Shown here in pieces: positions 9,127 to 17,616 of a stretch of 64,000 nucleotides of DNA (its first letter is position 1; each line of letters opens with the position of its first letter). This DNA is from Flavobacteriales bacterium (GTDB taxonomy: Bacteria; Bacteroidota; Bacteroidia; Flavobacteriales_F; PHOS-HE28). Below the pieces are notes generated by a model. It was not told where the DNA came from, made no database searches, and was given only the letters and a program-made list of their open reading frames with translations. The stretch covers positions 310,001 to 374,000 of the forward strand of contig JADJVC010000014.1 in assembly GCA_016710685.1 (NCBI GenBank), written 5' to 3'. Both the position numbers and the translations under genes were made by a program.

Positions 9127-9920
9127 AGCTTGCTCTCCACGCCCAAGCCGAAAAGCGCAATATCGTATTTTACCGGGTCCGTCGCGTCAAATCCGCGCAA
9201 CACCTCGGTGAGTTCCTGAACACTTTTCCAATCGTCCTGCTGGCGGCGCAACATGCCCAGCTCGCGCGCCACGCGGCCCGTATGCACATCCAAAGGCACG
9301 TGCAACGCACTGGCCGGAATGCGCTTCCACAGGCCAAGGTCGATGCCACGGTCGTTCGGCCGCACCATCCAGCGCAAATACATGTTGATGCGCTTCGCAT
9401 TGCTGCCCCGTGCAGGGGAAGCCACATGCTTGTGCATGCGCGGTTCGTGCGCAGGCTCAAAGAAGCGCTCGCGGAATAAGCTGATCATGTCCACGACAGG
9501 AGGGAGGAGCGTACTTTTTTCCGCTGGAAGAAAGGCTGTTTCCAATCCACCGTGAGTGTTGTAAAGGTGACGTAACCCGAACACGAATTGCCGCAAGTCC
9601 ATTGCGTTGAACGTGCGATGCACGAAGCCGTCCAAGCGTTGCAGGTCTTGTTCGCCTGCATTCATCATGAAGTCGAAAGGAGCTTGGTCCATCAAGTCGG
9701 CCAGTTTCCACGCGTTTGAAATGATGGTCTTCCGTTGGCCCCATGCGATCGTCGCAGTAATGAAGCCGATGGTCTCGGCATCTTCCCGCGTGCTGAACGA
9801 GCGCGGCACTTGCACCGGGTCGTTGGCGATGAAGTCCGGAGTTGCCAAACGTTCGTAGGCATTATCCAACAAGCTGCGCACTTCGCCGGGCGAGGGGAAC
9901 GTGTTGCGTGTGCGGGGCAT
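9111..9920 (-). CDS. TIGR02757 family protein (DUF2400)
   Basis: A 269-residue soluble protein of the TIGR02757/DUF2400 family, widespread in Bacteroidota and of unknown biochemical role. Diagnostic segments are DPVQVPRSFSTREDAETIGF, FITATIAWGQRKTII, KRINMYLRWMVRPND, and the end VKYDIALFGLGV. Members have been compared with helix-hairpin-helix DNA glycosylases, but I see no residue that proves activity. The ATG at 9920 starts close to the family N-terminus; an in-frame start at 9953 would add eleven residues. It converges with guaB and overlaps its last codons, without a terminator. Confidence 0.85.
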   Translation of the reverse strand: MPRTRNTFPSPGEVRSLLDNAYERLATPDFIANDPVQVPRSFSTREDAETIGFITATIAWGQRKTIISNAWKLADLMDQAPFDFMMNAGEQDLQRLDGFVHRTFNAMDLRQFVFGLRHLYNTHGGLETAFLPAEKSTLLPPVVDMISLFRERFFEPAHEPRMHKHVASPARGSNAKRINMYLRWMVRPNDRGIDLGLWKRIPASALHVPLDVHTGRVARELGMLRRQQDDWKSVQELTEVLRGFDATDPVKYDIALFGLGVESKLYPTL

Positions 9921-10084
9921 GTGCAGCTGCGATTTCAAGCAATGCTCCTGCAAAGATTAGGGATGGAGCTTGATTGTAAGAATCACATCGATATGGGCGA
10001 AGGTGAGAAGTCGACTTTTTTCAGGCGCTACCCAACCCGGACCGCCATTATCACGTGTATCCGAATAACCAACAACCCATCAAC

Positions 10085-11059
10085 ATGAAGAAGACCCAAA
10101 TGCTGTTCCTCGTTTCTGCCATGGCCATCGTTATCGCGGGCTGCAAAAAGGAGGAAACCACCGGCTTGCCCAATACACCGGTCGCACCGGGCCAACATGC
10201 TTTGTTCCAAGTTTTTGAGGATAATCTCACCAATGCCACGCAGCATTTTACGCTGAACGTGGACGGCGCGCCCGGCTACGTGCAGGGGGCACACGGTTTC
10301 TATGGTGCATTCGCAATCAACGCCTTCCGACATGCGGATGGAACCGCTGTAACCGGCAATGTGGACATTGATCTGGTGGAAGCATACACCGTGGGGCAGA
10401 TGCTGTTGCTCAACAAACAGACCATGGGCCTCGATGGCGGCCAGCTGAAGCCACTTGTGAGCGGCGGCCAGTTCCGCTTGCGTGCCTTCCAAAACGGCAG
10501 TGCGCTGAAGTTGGCGCCGGGCGGTGCGTACATCGGTGTTCCGACAAACAATGTCCCCGACCCGAACATGAGCGTGTTCAGCGGGAATGTGGACGATGCA
10601 GGCACGATCACCTGGTCGGAATGGCCCGCCAACCCTATTGTGGCATTGGATTCGGTTCCCGCGGACAGCACGGGCGGAAATTATTTCTACTACAATTTTC
10701 CATCGGATTCACTGGGCTGGATCAACTGTGACTATTTCTCCAGTAGCTCGCAACCTCTAACCGGCGTGCAGGTAACCTGTCCTGTGGATTACGATCATTC
10801 CAACACCATGGTCTGGATCGTCTTTCCGGACTTGAACTCCATGACGAACGTGTGGGAGGGAGTTGACAATGTGTTCGCGACCGGGAGCTGGTATACAATT
10901 CCGGTGGGTCTCAATATCACAGTGGTGGCGTTGGCAGAAGTGGATGGGGAATACTTCTCGTCGTTCTCCAATGCGGTGGTCTCGGACAACCTCAACTTGA
11001 ACATCACGATGCAACCGACGACATTGGCTGCGTTTGATCAAGTTGTGGGCGGACTTTAA
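10085..11059 (+). CDS. Putative lipoprotein of unknown function
   Basis: A 324-residue protein with a lipoprotein signal peptide ending VIAGC (Cys20), followed by acidic and threonine-rich residues. The body is rich in aromatic residues, Gly, Asn and Asp and contains no membrane segment; short stretches such as NVDIDLVEAYTVGQMLLLN and GGQFRLRAFQNG suggest beta-sandwich repeats facing the outside. I do not recognise the family. The first ATG in a good context is at 10085; the frame extends upstream to 10055 without signal features. It is followed by a strong bidirectional terminator and faces another secreted protein gene. Confidence 0.7.
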   Translation: MKKTQMLFLVSAMAIVIAGCKKEETTGLPNTPVAPGQHALFQVFEDNLTNATQHFTLNVDGAPGYVQGAHGFYGAFAINAFRHADGTAVTGNVDIDLVEAYTVGQMLLLNKQTMGLDGGQLKPLVSGGQFRLRAFQNGSALKLAPGGAYIGVPTNNVPDPNMSVFSGNVDDAGTITWSEWPANPIVALDSVPADSTGGNYFYYNFPSDSLGWINCDYFSSSSQPLTGVQVTCPVDYDHSNTMVWIVFPDLNSMTNVWEGVDNVFATGSWYTIPVGLNITVVALAEVDGEYFSSFSNAVVSDNLNLNITMQPTTLAAFDQVVGGL

Positions 11060-11079
11060 CCACGTAAACGCACTCAATG

Positions 11080-11109
11080 AAAAATGGACCCTTAATCGGG
11101 TCCATTTTT
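11080..11109. terminator. Strong bidirectional terminator
   Basis: AAAAATGGACCC-TTAATC-GGGTCCATTTTT is a perfect 12-bp inverted repeat with A and T tails at its two ends. It lies between the convergent lipoprotein (stop 11059) and the secreted protein (stop 11129). Confidence 0.85.
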
Positions 11110-11128
11110 CGTTGGGTGCAATGCTGTC

Positions 11129-11830
11129 TTATTGGCGCGGTGGCGAGGTAGTTCCGCTGGAACCATTGCTGCCGCCCGTGTTTCCGTTGTTTGGCTTAGT
11201 GGTCCCGTTGCTGGTGGTATGCGTTCCAATGGTATTGCCCGTGGGCCGGTGCGTGCCGTCGCGGTTCGGGCTTTTGCTGGTGGGCTTCGGGCGGTGCGTA
11301 GGGCCGGGATTGCGCACGGGTGTCTTGGTGGTGGTAACTCCGCCGGTGGTTGTTCCGGTGGTCACTTCCACGGGGTCATTGCTCACGGGTTTCACCGGGC
11401 CAGTGGTAGGACCCGACTGGGCTTCGGTGGCCGGCTTGTTTACCTCCGAATGCCGCTTTGTTGGGGTTGAAGGCATCGGTTCGTTCGTTTCACAATTGAA
11501 GGGCACGTCGACCTTCACTACACCTACAACTCCACAGCCAGTAGCGGTCTGGCCTTCGGCATCCATTACCGTTATGCAGCCGCCCATGTTGCCTTGGGCC
11601 GGTCCGCTAACCACCGTGTATGGTGCCGTACCGCCCACGGCATGCCACACGAAGCTGCCTTGGGAAGCCATGGAACTGCGCACCACGGTGCCGTTCTCTG
11701 TGCCGTTAAGGCCATCGGAACAGACGTAGTTTTTTACTACGGCATCCGTAGTATGCACCACCACGAACAACTTGCCCGTGGCCATGGCCGGAACAGTGGC
11801 AATTAAGAGCGGAAGGAGTAGTGCTTTCAT
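11129..11830 (-). CDS. Secreted protein with Thr/Pro/Asn-rich low-complexity tail
   Basis: A 233-residue protein. The ATG at 11830 gives a signal peptide (MKALLLPLLIATVPAMATG). Residues about 20-115 form a compact domain with four cysteines and YVCSDGLNGTENGT, VGGTAPYTVVSGPAQG and TVMDAEGQTATGC, which resemble the SprB-type surface repeat seen in Bacteroidota adhesins (G-G-TAPY-T). The last 110 residues are almost only T, P, G, N, S, K and R and are probably disordered or a wall-spanning linker. No sorting domain is visible. Function unknown; a surface role is likely. Confidence 0.65.
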   Translation of the reverse strand: MKALLLPLLIATVPAMATGKLFVVVHTTDAVVKNYVCSDGLNGTENGTVVRSSMASQGSFVWHAVGGTAPYTVVSGPAQGNMGGCITVMDAEGQTATGCGVVGVVKVDVPFNCETNEPMPSTPTKRHSEVNKPATEAQSGPTTGPVKPVSNDPVEVTTGTTTGGVTTTKTPVRNPGPTHRPKPTSKSPNRDGTHRPTGNTIGTHTTSNGTTKPNNGNTGGSNGSSGTTSPPRQ

Positions 11831-11962
11831 GGGTTGTAGGGTTTTATTCGGCAACACAATGTACGCAATGGCATTTCGACGTGCAAATATATTGCCATAC
11901 CGCGAAGGCGGTCATTCAACACCGGTGGCCCGGAAAGGAGGAACGGTAAGCCGTTCCGCAAC

Positions 11963-12760
11963 TCAATCCTGCCGCTGCCAGTTCTTTTCGATCACCTCCA
12001 GCAATTCTTCGTGGATGGCGCTGTTGCTGGCCACGATCTCCTCGTCGAACACCGGGTCTTTGCTGGGGCGGAAGCCGCTGACCTTACCGCCTGCTTCGCG
12101 CACTAAAATGATGCCCGCGGCAACGTCCCAACTGTTGAGACCGTATTCGTAGAACGCCTCGAATCGCCCGCAGGCCACGTAGGCCAGATCGGCGGCCGCG
12201 CTGCCCAGCCTGCGGATGCCGCGCGTGCGGTGCATCAGCTCGCGCAGCAAGTCCATATACTCGCTTTCGAAACCGAAGTCGTCGTACGGGAAACCCGTGG
12301 CGAGTAAGCTCTCCTGCAATTGGCTTCGCTTGGAGACCGCAATGGGTTTGCCGTTCATCGTGGCCCCGCCGCCTCTGTAGGCCGCGAAGCATTCATCACG
12401 GGTTACTTCCACCACCACGCCGAGCTGGATCTCGCCGTCTTTGATCAACGCCACGCTGGTGCAGTAGCAGGGGACGCCATGCACGAAGTTGGTGGTGCCG
12501 TCCAACGGATCGATGATCCAGTTCAGCCCTTCCACCTTTTCGCCCGTGCCTTCCTCAGCGATGAAGCCTGCTTCCGGTAATAGGTCCTTCAGCCCGTCCA
12601 CGAAGCGCTGCTCGGCCGTGGTATCCACGTGGCTCACCAGGTTGTTGTGGCTTTTATTCGCCACGTTGGCCTCGGTGATACCCGCACTTTCAATGCGGAT
12701 GAAGGCGGCGATCTCCCGACTTAGTAATGCGACTTCCTCAGTGAGTTGTTTGAGTTCCAT
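11963..12760 (-). CDS. Inositol monophosphatase family protein
   Basis: A 265-residue Mg-dependent phosphatase of the IMPase/SuhB family, cytoplasmic. It carries the three metal-binding elements: IAEEGTGE, DPLDGTTNFVHG and NSWDVAAGIILVREAGG. The substrate could be inositol phosphate, fructose bisphosphate or PAP; the sequence is closest to the general IMPase type. The start at 12760 (MELKQLTEEV) is preferred to the longer frame. The gene starts inside the 3' end of lgt (23-base overlap), so the two are translationally linked in one operon with mtaB. Confidence 0.9.
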   Translation of the reverse strand: MELKQLTEEVALLSREIAAFIRIESAGITEANVANKSHNNLVSHVDTTAEQRFVDGLKDLLPEAGFIAEEGTGEKVEGLNWIIDPLDGTTNFVHGVPCYCTSVALIKDGEIQLGVVVEVTRDECFAAYRGGGATMNGKPIAVSKRSQLQESLLATGFPYDDFGFESEYMDLLRELMHRTRGIRRLGSAAADLAYVACGRFEAFYEYGLNSWDVAAGIILVREAGGKVSGFRPSKDPVFDEEIVASNSAIHEELLEVIEKNWQRQD

Positions 12761-13931
12761 TTGTATGCTGTTTGCGGAGCCAGAGCATGCCTCCGACGCC
12801 AAGTAGGATGAGGCCCAATGCGATCAACTCGGCTTGAGTCCAATTGCCGAGGAACAAATTGTTCACCCGGATCTGCTCGATCAAAAATCGTTCCACACCA
12901 TTGAAGATGAGGTAAACACAGAACAGTATCCCCGGCAAGGTGATCCGCTTCCGAAGCCACCACAGCACCGCGAACAGCAACAAACACATCATGACCTCAT
13001 ACAACGGAGTGGGGTACACCCCCGGCACCAAGTGTGTTCCATAGCCGGGGAAGATGGTGCCGCTGGTCATAGCCTCACCCACATATCCGCCCCGGTGAGG
13101 GCCGAGCACGGCATTCACGTTGTTGGGGTAATCGTAGCTCCAGAGCCACTGTGGGATCCAGCCCGGCTTGGCCGCCGTGTTGGCAATGCCCCAGTCCCCG
13201 TCTCCCGCGACTTGGCAGCCCAACCGCCCGATGCCGTAGGCCAGCATGAGGCCCGGCGCGGCGGAATCCATGCTGGGCAGCACGGCCATGCCGTTTTTCT
13301 TGAAATAGCGGATCACCATGAAGCCCGCTACGATGAGGCCGCCGTACATGGTGAGACCGGAAATGATATCCTTGATCGAACCGGTGGCCAGCAAGTCCAA
13401 AAAGTCTTTCGGACTTTCCAGCCAATGGAACACCTTGGCGCCAATGAAGCCCCACAAGGCCGCAGTGAGCGTGATGTTGCCGCCGTGCTGGGCGGGATGG
13501 ATCGTCACGGTCTCTTCTTTTGGCTCCTTCAGCCGGTGCTTTTCCTTTTCGCGCCAAAGCATCCACACGAACAAGGCCGCCACGATGATACCGCCGATGA
13601 TGTTGCCCGTGCCGCTCAACAAAAACGCAGGTGGATCGGCTGTTACCTCCGCCGTGTTAAGCAGGATGTACAGCCCTTTCCAGCCTACGACAAATCCCAC
13701 AATGCCTTGCATGATGAGTTCCGCTGGCTTCGCGCCTTCGCCCACCATCATTTTGCGTGTGGTGGCCTGGATCAGGCCTTGGCCTTCCTTGCGCTTCAGC
13801 TCCAGCACCAAAGTCCAGTAGGCGCCCATGAAGGCCAGCGCCACAAAGAAGCCGAAGCTGTTCAGGAATTTCAGCACTGGCCAGTCTAAGCCGGTGAGGT
13901 CGAGCAGCGCGTGGTAGAGTGTGGGATACAT
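12738..13931 (-). CDS. lgt: Prolipoprotein diacylglyceryl transferase
   Basis: Transfers diacylglycerol from phosphatidylglycerol to the lipobox cysteine of prolipoproteins, in the inner membrane. The 397-residue protein has about seven membrane segments. The signature GRLGCQVAGDGDWG holds the essential Arg and Gly residues, and VYPTPLYE near the end is the conserved late motif. It is longer than the roughly 280-residue proteobacterial form because of an insertion between the early helices (about residues 55-170), which is usual in Bacteroidota. It lies 20 bases after mtaB and overlaps the phosphatase gene downstream. Confidence 0.92.
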   Translation of the reverse strand: MYPTLYHALLDLTGLDWPVLKFLNSFGFFVALAFMGAYWTLVLELKRKEGQGLIQATTRKMMVGEGAKPAELIMQGIVGFVVGWKGLYILLNTAEVTADPPAFLLSGTGNIIGGIIVAALFVWMLWREKEKHRLKEPKEETVTIHPAQHGGNITLTAALWGFIGAKVFHWLESPKDFLDLLATGSIKDIISGLTMYGGLIVAGFMVIRYFKKNGMAVLPSMDSAAPGLMLAYGIGRLGCQVAGDGDWGIANTAAKPGWIPQWLWSYDYPNNVNAVLGPHRGGYVGEAMTSGTIFPGYGTHLVPGVYPTPLYEVMMCLLLFAVLWWLRKRITLPGILFCVYLIFNGVERFLIEQIRVNNLFLGNWTQAELIALGLILLGVGGMLWLRKQHTNGTQTTH

Positions 13932-13940
13932 GGTGCGATA

Positions 13941-13970
13941 GTTGCCAGTTGTTAGTTGGCAGTTGTCAAG
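13941..13970. repeat. GCCAACT/AGTTGGC word repeat overlapping the end of mtaB
   Basis: The stretch reads GTTGCCAGTTGTTAGTTGGC followed by AGTTGTCAAG. It is made of the same AGTTGGC word as the repeat cores at 18.7, 44.3 and 58.3 kb. Here it supplies the last five codons and the stop codon of mtaB and the short gap to lgt. Confidence 0.6.
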
Positions 13971-15301
13971 GTGGAAAGCTGAACTATTTCGGCGGCGGAG
14001 GTGGAGTAGGTGGCTTTCACATGGCCATCCGGATCGATATGCCCTAATTCCACGGGCACGACGCGGCTCACAAGGTCTGGATCATACGGCATGGCCACGC
14101 GGATGTAGTTATCCGTGTAGCCGAGCAATTGGCCATCCGCGTCTTCAGCCTCGAACAGCACATCGCGCGCCGTGCCGAGGTGCTTTTCGTAAAACGCACG
14201 TTGCAACTTGGTGCTTAGGATGCGCAATTGTTTGGTCCGCTGGCGGCGGATGTTCACTGGAACGACTTCTTCCATGCGCACCGCCGTGGTGTCCGCGCGT
14301 TCGCTGTAGGTGAACACGTGCAGGTAGTCAACGGGGATGGACCGTAGGAATGCATGTGTTTTCAGGAACTCTTCCTCCGTTTCGCCCGGCGTGCCGGTAA
14401 TAACGTCTACGCCGATACAGGCATGGGGCATTAAGCGTTTGATGTGCGCCACGCGATCAGCATACAAACCTGTGTCGTAGCGACGGCGCATGCGCTTCAA
14501 AATAGTGTCGCTGCCGCTTTGCAGCGGTATGTGGAAGTGCGGTGCGAAACGTGCGCTTCCAGCGACGAAGTCGATGACATCATCGTTGCACAGGTTCGGT
14601 TCAATGCTGCTGATCCTGAACCGGTCGATGCCTTCCACGTGGTCCAATGCTTCGATCAATTGAAGGAAGGTTTCGCCGTGCGTTCTACCGAAATCACCGG
14701 TGTTCACACCAGTGAGCACGATCTCCTTCACGCCCGCCGCGGCGATGGTGTGCGCTTGCTTCACCGTTTCGGCAATGGTGCCGCTGCGGCTTCGTCCACG
14801 CGCCAATGGAATGGTGCAGAAGGAGCAGAAGTAGTCGCAGCCGTCTTGTACTTTCAGGAAGGTGCGCGTCCTGTCGTTGGCGTTGTACGAAGGAACAAAT
14901 TGCTTCACGTCCTTAATGGCTCCGAACCGTGTTTGTGCCACAGCTTGTTTGCCTTCCATCGCTTCGATGTGAGCTGCCAAGTCAAATTTCTCGTTCGCGC
15001 CGAGCACAAGGTCAACACCTGGAATGGCGGCAATTTCCTCCGGCTTCAACTGCGCATAACAGCCCACCACGGCAATGAACGCATCCGGGTTGATCCCTTG
15101 GAAACGGCGCACATGCCGGCGGCATTCCCGGTCCGCGTTTTCCGTTACACTGCAAGTGTTCAGCACGAAAACCTCCGGACGCTCATGCTGTTGCACGCGC
15201 GCATAGCCCGCGTCTTCCAGTGAACGCGCCAAAGTGCTGCTCTCCGCGAAATTGAGCTTACAGCCCAACGTATGGAATGCGACGGTGCGCGGGGTGCTCA
15301 T
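13952..15301 (-). CDS. mtaB: tRNA (N6-L-threonylcarbamoyladenosine(37)-C2)-methylthiotransferase
   Basis: A radical-SAM enzyme that converts t6A37 to ms2t6A in tRNAs reading ANN codons. The 449-residue protein has the N-terminal UPF0004 domain (FHTLGCKLN, VLNTCSVT, VVGCYAQ: three cluster cysteines), the radical-SAM cluster CDYFCSFCTIP, and a C-terminal TRAM-like end with GYTDNYIRV. The HTLGCKLN start and overall pattern fit MtaB rather than MiaB or RimO. ATG 15301 is preferred to an in-frame TTG at 15349. The last codons consist of a repeat word shared with intergenic repeats, and lgt follows by 20 bases. Confidence 0.92.
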   Translation of the reverse strand: MSTPRTVAFHTLGCKLNFAESSTLARSLEDAGYARVQQHERPEVFVLNTCSVTENADRECRRHVRRFQGINPDAFIAVVGCYAQLKPEEIAAIPGVDLVLGANEKFDLAAHIEAMEGKQAVAQTRFGAIKDVKQFVPSYNANDRTRTFLKVQDGCDYFCSFCTIPLARGRSRSGTIAETVKQAHTIAAAGVKEIVLTGVNTGDFGRTHGETFLQLIEALDHVEGIDRFRISSIEPNLCNDDVIDFVAGSARFAPHFHIPLQSGSDTILKRMRRRYDTGLYADRVAHIKRLMPHACIGVDVITGTPGETEEEFLKTHAFLRSIPVDYLHVFTYSERADTTAVRMEEVVPVNIRRQRTKQLRILSTKLQRAFYEKHLGTARDVLFEAEDADGQLLGYTDNYIRVAMPYDPDLVSRVVPVELGHIDPDGHVKATYSTSAAEIVQLSTLTTAN

Positions 15302-15364
15302 GCGGAACGGCAGATCAGCCAATGGCAGGGTGTGAGGGTTCACTTCCAAGCCAAGGAAAGGCTG

Positions 15365-15372
15365 CGAAGTTA
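15365..15372 (-). promoter_or_regulatory. Probable -7 box TAACTTCG for the mtaB-lgt operon
   Basis: The minus strand reads TAACTTCG followed by CAGCC, matching the TAnnTT(T/C)G pattern, 63 bases before the mtaB ATG. Confidence 0.45.
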
Positions 15373-15466
15373 CCGACGCGGGGAGAACAGCCCTTTTTCA
15401 CGTGAATCGCTGCAAACGGGGCAACCCTTTCCGTGGTTTTGCGTCTTACAATCCCATACCAACGCA

Positions 15467-15574
15467 ATGGCCCATACCATACCCGTAAAGCGCTCTCGCG
15501 TCATCTTCTACGCCGGCTTGATCAGCGCTGTGCTCGCCTTGGTGTTCCTCACCTTGGCCTACACGCCCCTGTAA
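15467..15574 (+). CDS. Possible 35-residue single-pass membrane protein
   Basis: A short frame encodes MAHTIPVKRSRVIFYAGLIS and then a hydrophobic segment ending AYTPL: a basic N-terminus and one membrane helix of about 20 residues, as in many small regulatory or complex-stabilising proteins. It lies in the gap between the divergent mtaB and TraB/GumN genes. Nothing identifies a family, and a chance frame cannot be excluded; the positive-inside pattern and abrupt stop after the helix are the only support. Confidence 0.35.
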   Translation: MAHTIPVKRSRVIFYAGLISAVLALVFLTLAYTPL

Positions 15575-15596
15575 AGAAGGCTGCTAACTTGCGGCC

Positions 15597-16454
15597 ATGC
15601 GCAACTGGTGCATTGCCGTGGTTTTGGCTCCGCTTTTTGGTTTCGCGCAAGCGGACGGAGGCGGGTTACTCTGGTCCATTTCCGGCAATGGCCTCAGCCG
15701 GTCGAACTATGTGCTGGGAACCGGGCACAGCCGCGATGCGCGCGCTTTCCGGCATGCAGCGGCACTGTTGCCTTTGTTGAAAGGCCAGGACGCACTGGCC
15801 GGAGAACTGGACCTCACCGACGGTGCACTCGCGGACGGAGCATTGATGAAGGCCATGTTGATGCCGCCCGGTAAGGAACTGGCCGACCTGTTGCCGAAAC
15901 GCAAGTTCCACAAGGTAAAAAAGGCGGTGCAGGATGAATTGGGGGGAATGGCTTTCATGGCCATGCGCCTCAAGCCGTTCTACCTCATGGCCGTGTTAGG
16001 CGAAACGGCCATGCACGCGGACAGCGCCGAAGTGCTGGACCAATACCTGCAACGGCAGGCGAGGGCCATGGGGAAAGAGGTCGTGGGACTGGAAATGCCG
16101 GCTGAACAGATGGCCGCAGTAGAAAGTCTACCATTGGAGCAGCAGGCCGATATGCTCTACGACCTCGTCCGCAGCGACCTATACCGGGGCGACATGGAGC
16201 GGATGCTCGATGCCTATGCAGCCGAAGACCTGAAAGGCCTTACCGACATCGCCGGCATGGGCGGGCTGCCTAAGGATTTCAACGACCGCTTGATCGACGA
16301 ACGCAACGGTACCATGGCCCTGCGTATGGACAGCCTGATGCAGAATGGACGTAGCTGGTTCTTTGCCATCGGCGCAGCCCATTTGCCCGCTACGAACGGA
16401 GTGCTGGAACGCATGCGGAAGATGGGTTATAAGGTGGAGGCGGTGGAGCCGTAG
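15597..16454 (+). CDS. TraB/GumN family protein
   Basis: A 285-residue protein with a signal peptide (CIAVVLAPLFGFAQA). LLWSISGNGLSRSNYVLGTGH is the family opening with GTGH, and the C-terminal RNGTMALRMDSLMQNG, WFFAIGAAHLP, GVLERMRKMGYKVE matches the conserved second block (GxxH). Proteins of this family resemble Tiki-type metalloproteases; the two GxxH motifs and the glutamate in AGELDLTD are the proposed metal ligands. The substrate is unknown. A TAACTTGC sequence at 15585 just before the ATG resembles a promoter box one T short of consensus, giving almost no leader. Confidence 0.85.
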   Translation: MRNWCIAVVLAPLFGFAQADGGGLLWSISGNGLSRSNYVLGTGHSRDARAFRHAAALLPLLKGQDALAGELDLTDGALADGALMKAMLMPPGKELADLLPKRKFHKVKKAVQDELGGMAFMAMRLKPFYLMAVLGETAMHADSAEVLDQYLQRQARAMGKEVVGLEMPAEQMAAVESLPLEQQADMLYDLVRSDLYRGDMERMLDAYAAEDLKGLTDIAGMGGLPKDFNDRLIDERNGTMALRMDSLMQNGRSWFFAIGAAHLPATNGVLERMRKMGYKVEAVEP

Positions 16455-16481
16455 AGGCGCTACATACCCGCCTTTACAGCT

Positions 16482-17616
16482 TCAATCCCCCACCTTCAAC
16501 CCCATGGAGCTGATAATGGCGCGGTGGTCGCTCAACTCGTCCGGCAACGTGCGGAAGCCCCAAGCTTTGAATTGTGGCCCGTGCATGATGTGGTCGATGC
16601 GGAAACTGGGCACGTTGCCAATGTAGGTGTGACCCAAGCCTTCGCCGCTTTCGCTGAAGGCGTCTGTCATGCCCGCGCGTAGCAATTCGTGGTAGCCGTA
16701 GCCCATGGGACTGTCGTTGAGGTCTCCGCAGTACACCACCGGCCACGGGCTTTGCTTTATGTGTGCGGCGAGCGTTGTGGCTTCGCGCCCTCGGCGGATG
16801 AAGGCATCTTTCAACCGGCCCAGAATGCGCGTACCCGCCGTACTGATGGAGTCCGCGCCGCCGCCCTTTTTCCACATTCCGGATGAAGTCGTAATCCTGA
16901 TCGCCGAAGCGCAGGCTGGCGAGGTGGGCGGTGTACACGCGGATGGTGTCACGGCCTATCGCAATGTCTGCCCACAAGGCCAAGTTGTTCAGCTCGTCGG
17001 GGAAATGGATGGTGCCTTGCGCAAGCACCGGCCAAGTGCTGAAGATGGCGATGCCGATGTGCTGGTTGCCACGGGTGTGAACGGTATACGCATCGGCGCA
17101 GGCGGTGTACCGGTAGGCCGTGAGCAGGGTGTCCTTCACCTCCAGTTGGTCGCCGCTGTCCACGTCCAAAAACTCCTGCATGCAAAGAATATCCGGGTCT
17201 TCCACGCGGATCAAGTCCATCATTTCATCGCGTGTTTGCTGGTTGTGCGTCCAGTTGTACAGGTCGAACAACCGCACGTTCCAGCTCATTACGGTGAAGG
17301 CATTGTCCACTCCGGCGGGTCGGGCCAAGCGCCCGGACAGTTGCATGTATTCACCGAAGTGGGGAACAGCCAAAGCCATGGCCACCGCGCCCAGCACGTG
17401 TATCCGGCGGCGCACTACGCCATGGAACAATAACACGGCGGCAACGGCAACCACCAAGTAAGGAAAAAGCATCCCGAACAGCGCCAGCGGCCAGAACTGC
17501 ACCGGTTCCACTTGTGAACTGAGGCAGGAGAGGAGCAAAGCCAACGCTGCGGGAATGCCCAACCACCACACCAAGCCGCGACGACGCTTGGGCTTTACGT
17601 CTTCTTCAGCGGTCAT
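16482..17616 (-). CDS. Endonuclease/exonuclease/phosphatase family protein, membrane-anchored (frame broken once)
   Basis: The N-terminal 100 residues contain three hydrophobic helices; then an EEP domain begins at VMSWNVRLFDLYNW with MQEF (metal-binding Glu), and ends GDLNDSPMGYGYHEL, RIDHIMHG and LSDHRAIIS, which carry the catalytic Asp, Asn and His residues. The domain therefore is probably active outside or at the membrane, on a phospholipid or nucleic acid. The frame changes near 16865-16873 in the run AAAAAGGG (minus strand): one base too many separates RNVEKG from GGADSIS. The gene start overlaps the rhomboid stop by four bases; the cluster mutL-rhomboid-rhomboid-EEP recurs in Bacteroidota. 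Confidence 0.82.

Noticed and set aside
12834..13889. 351-residue open frame opposite lgt
   Set aside because: Antisense shadow of a GC-rich membrane-protein gene; rich in His, Gln and Arg with no family pattern.
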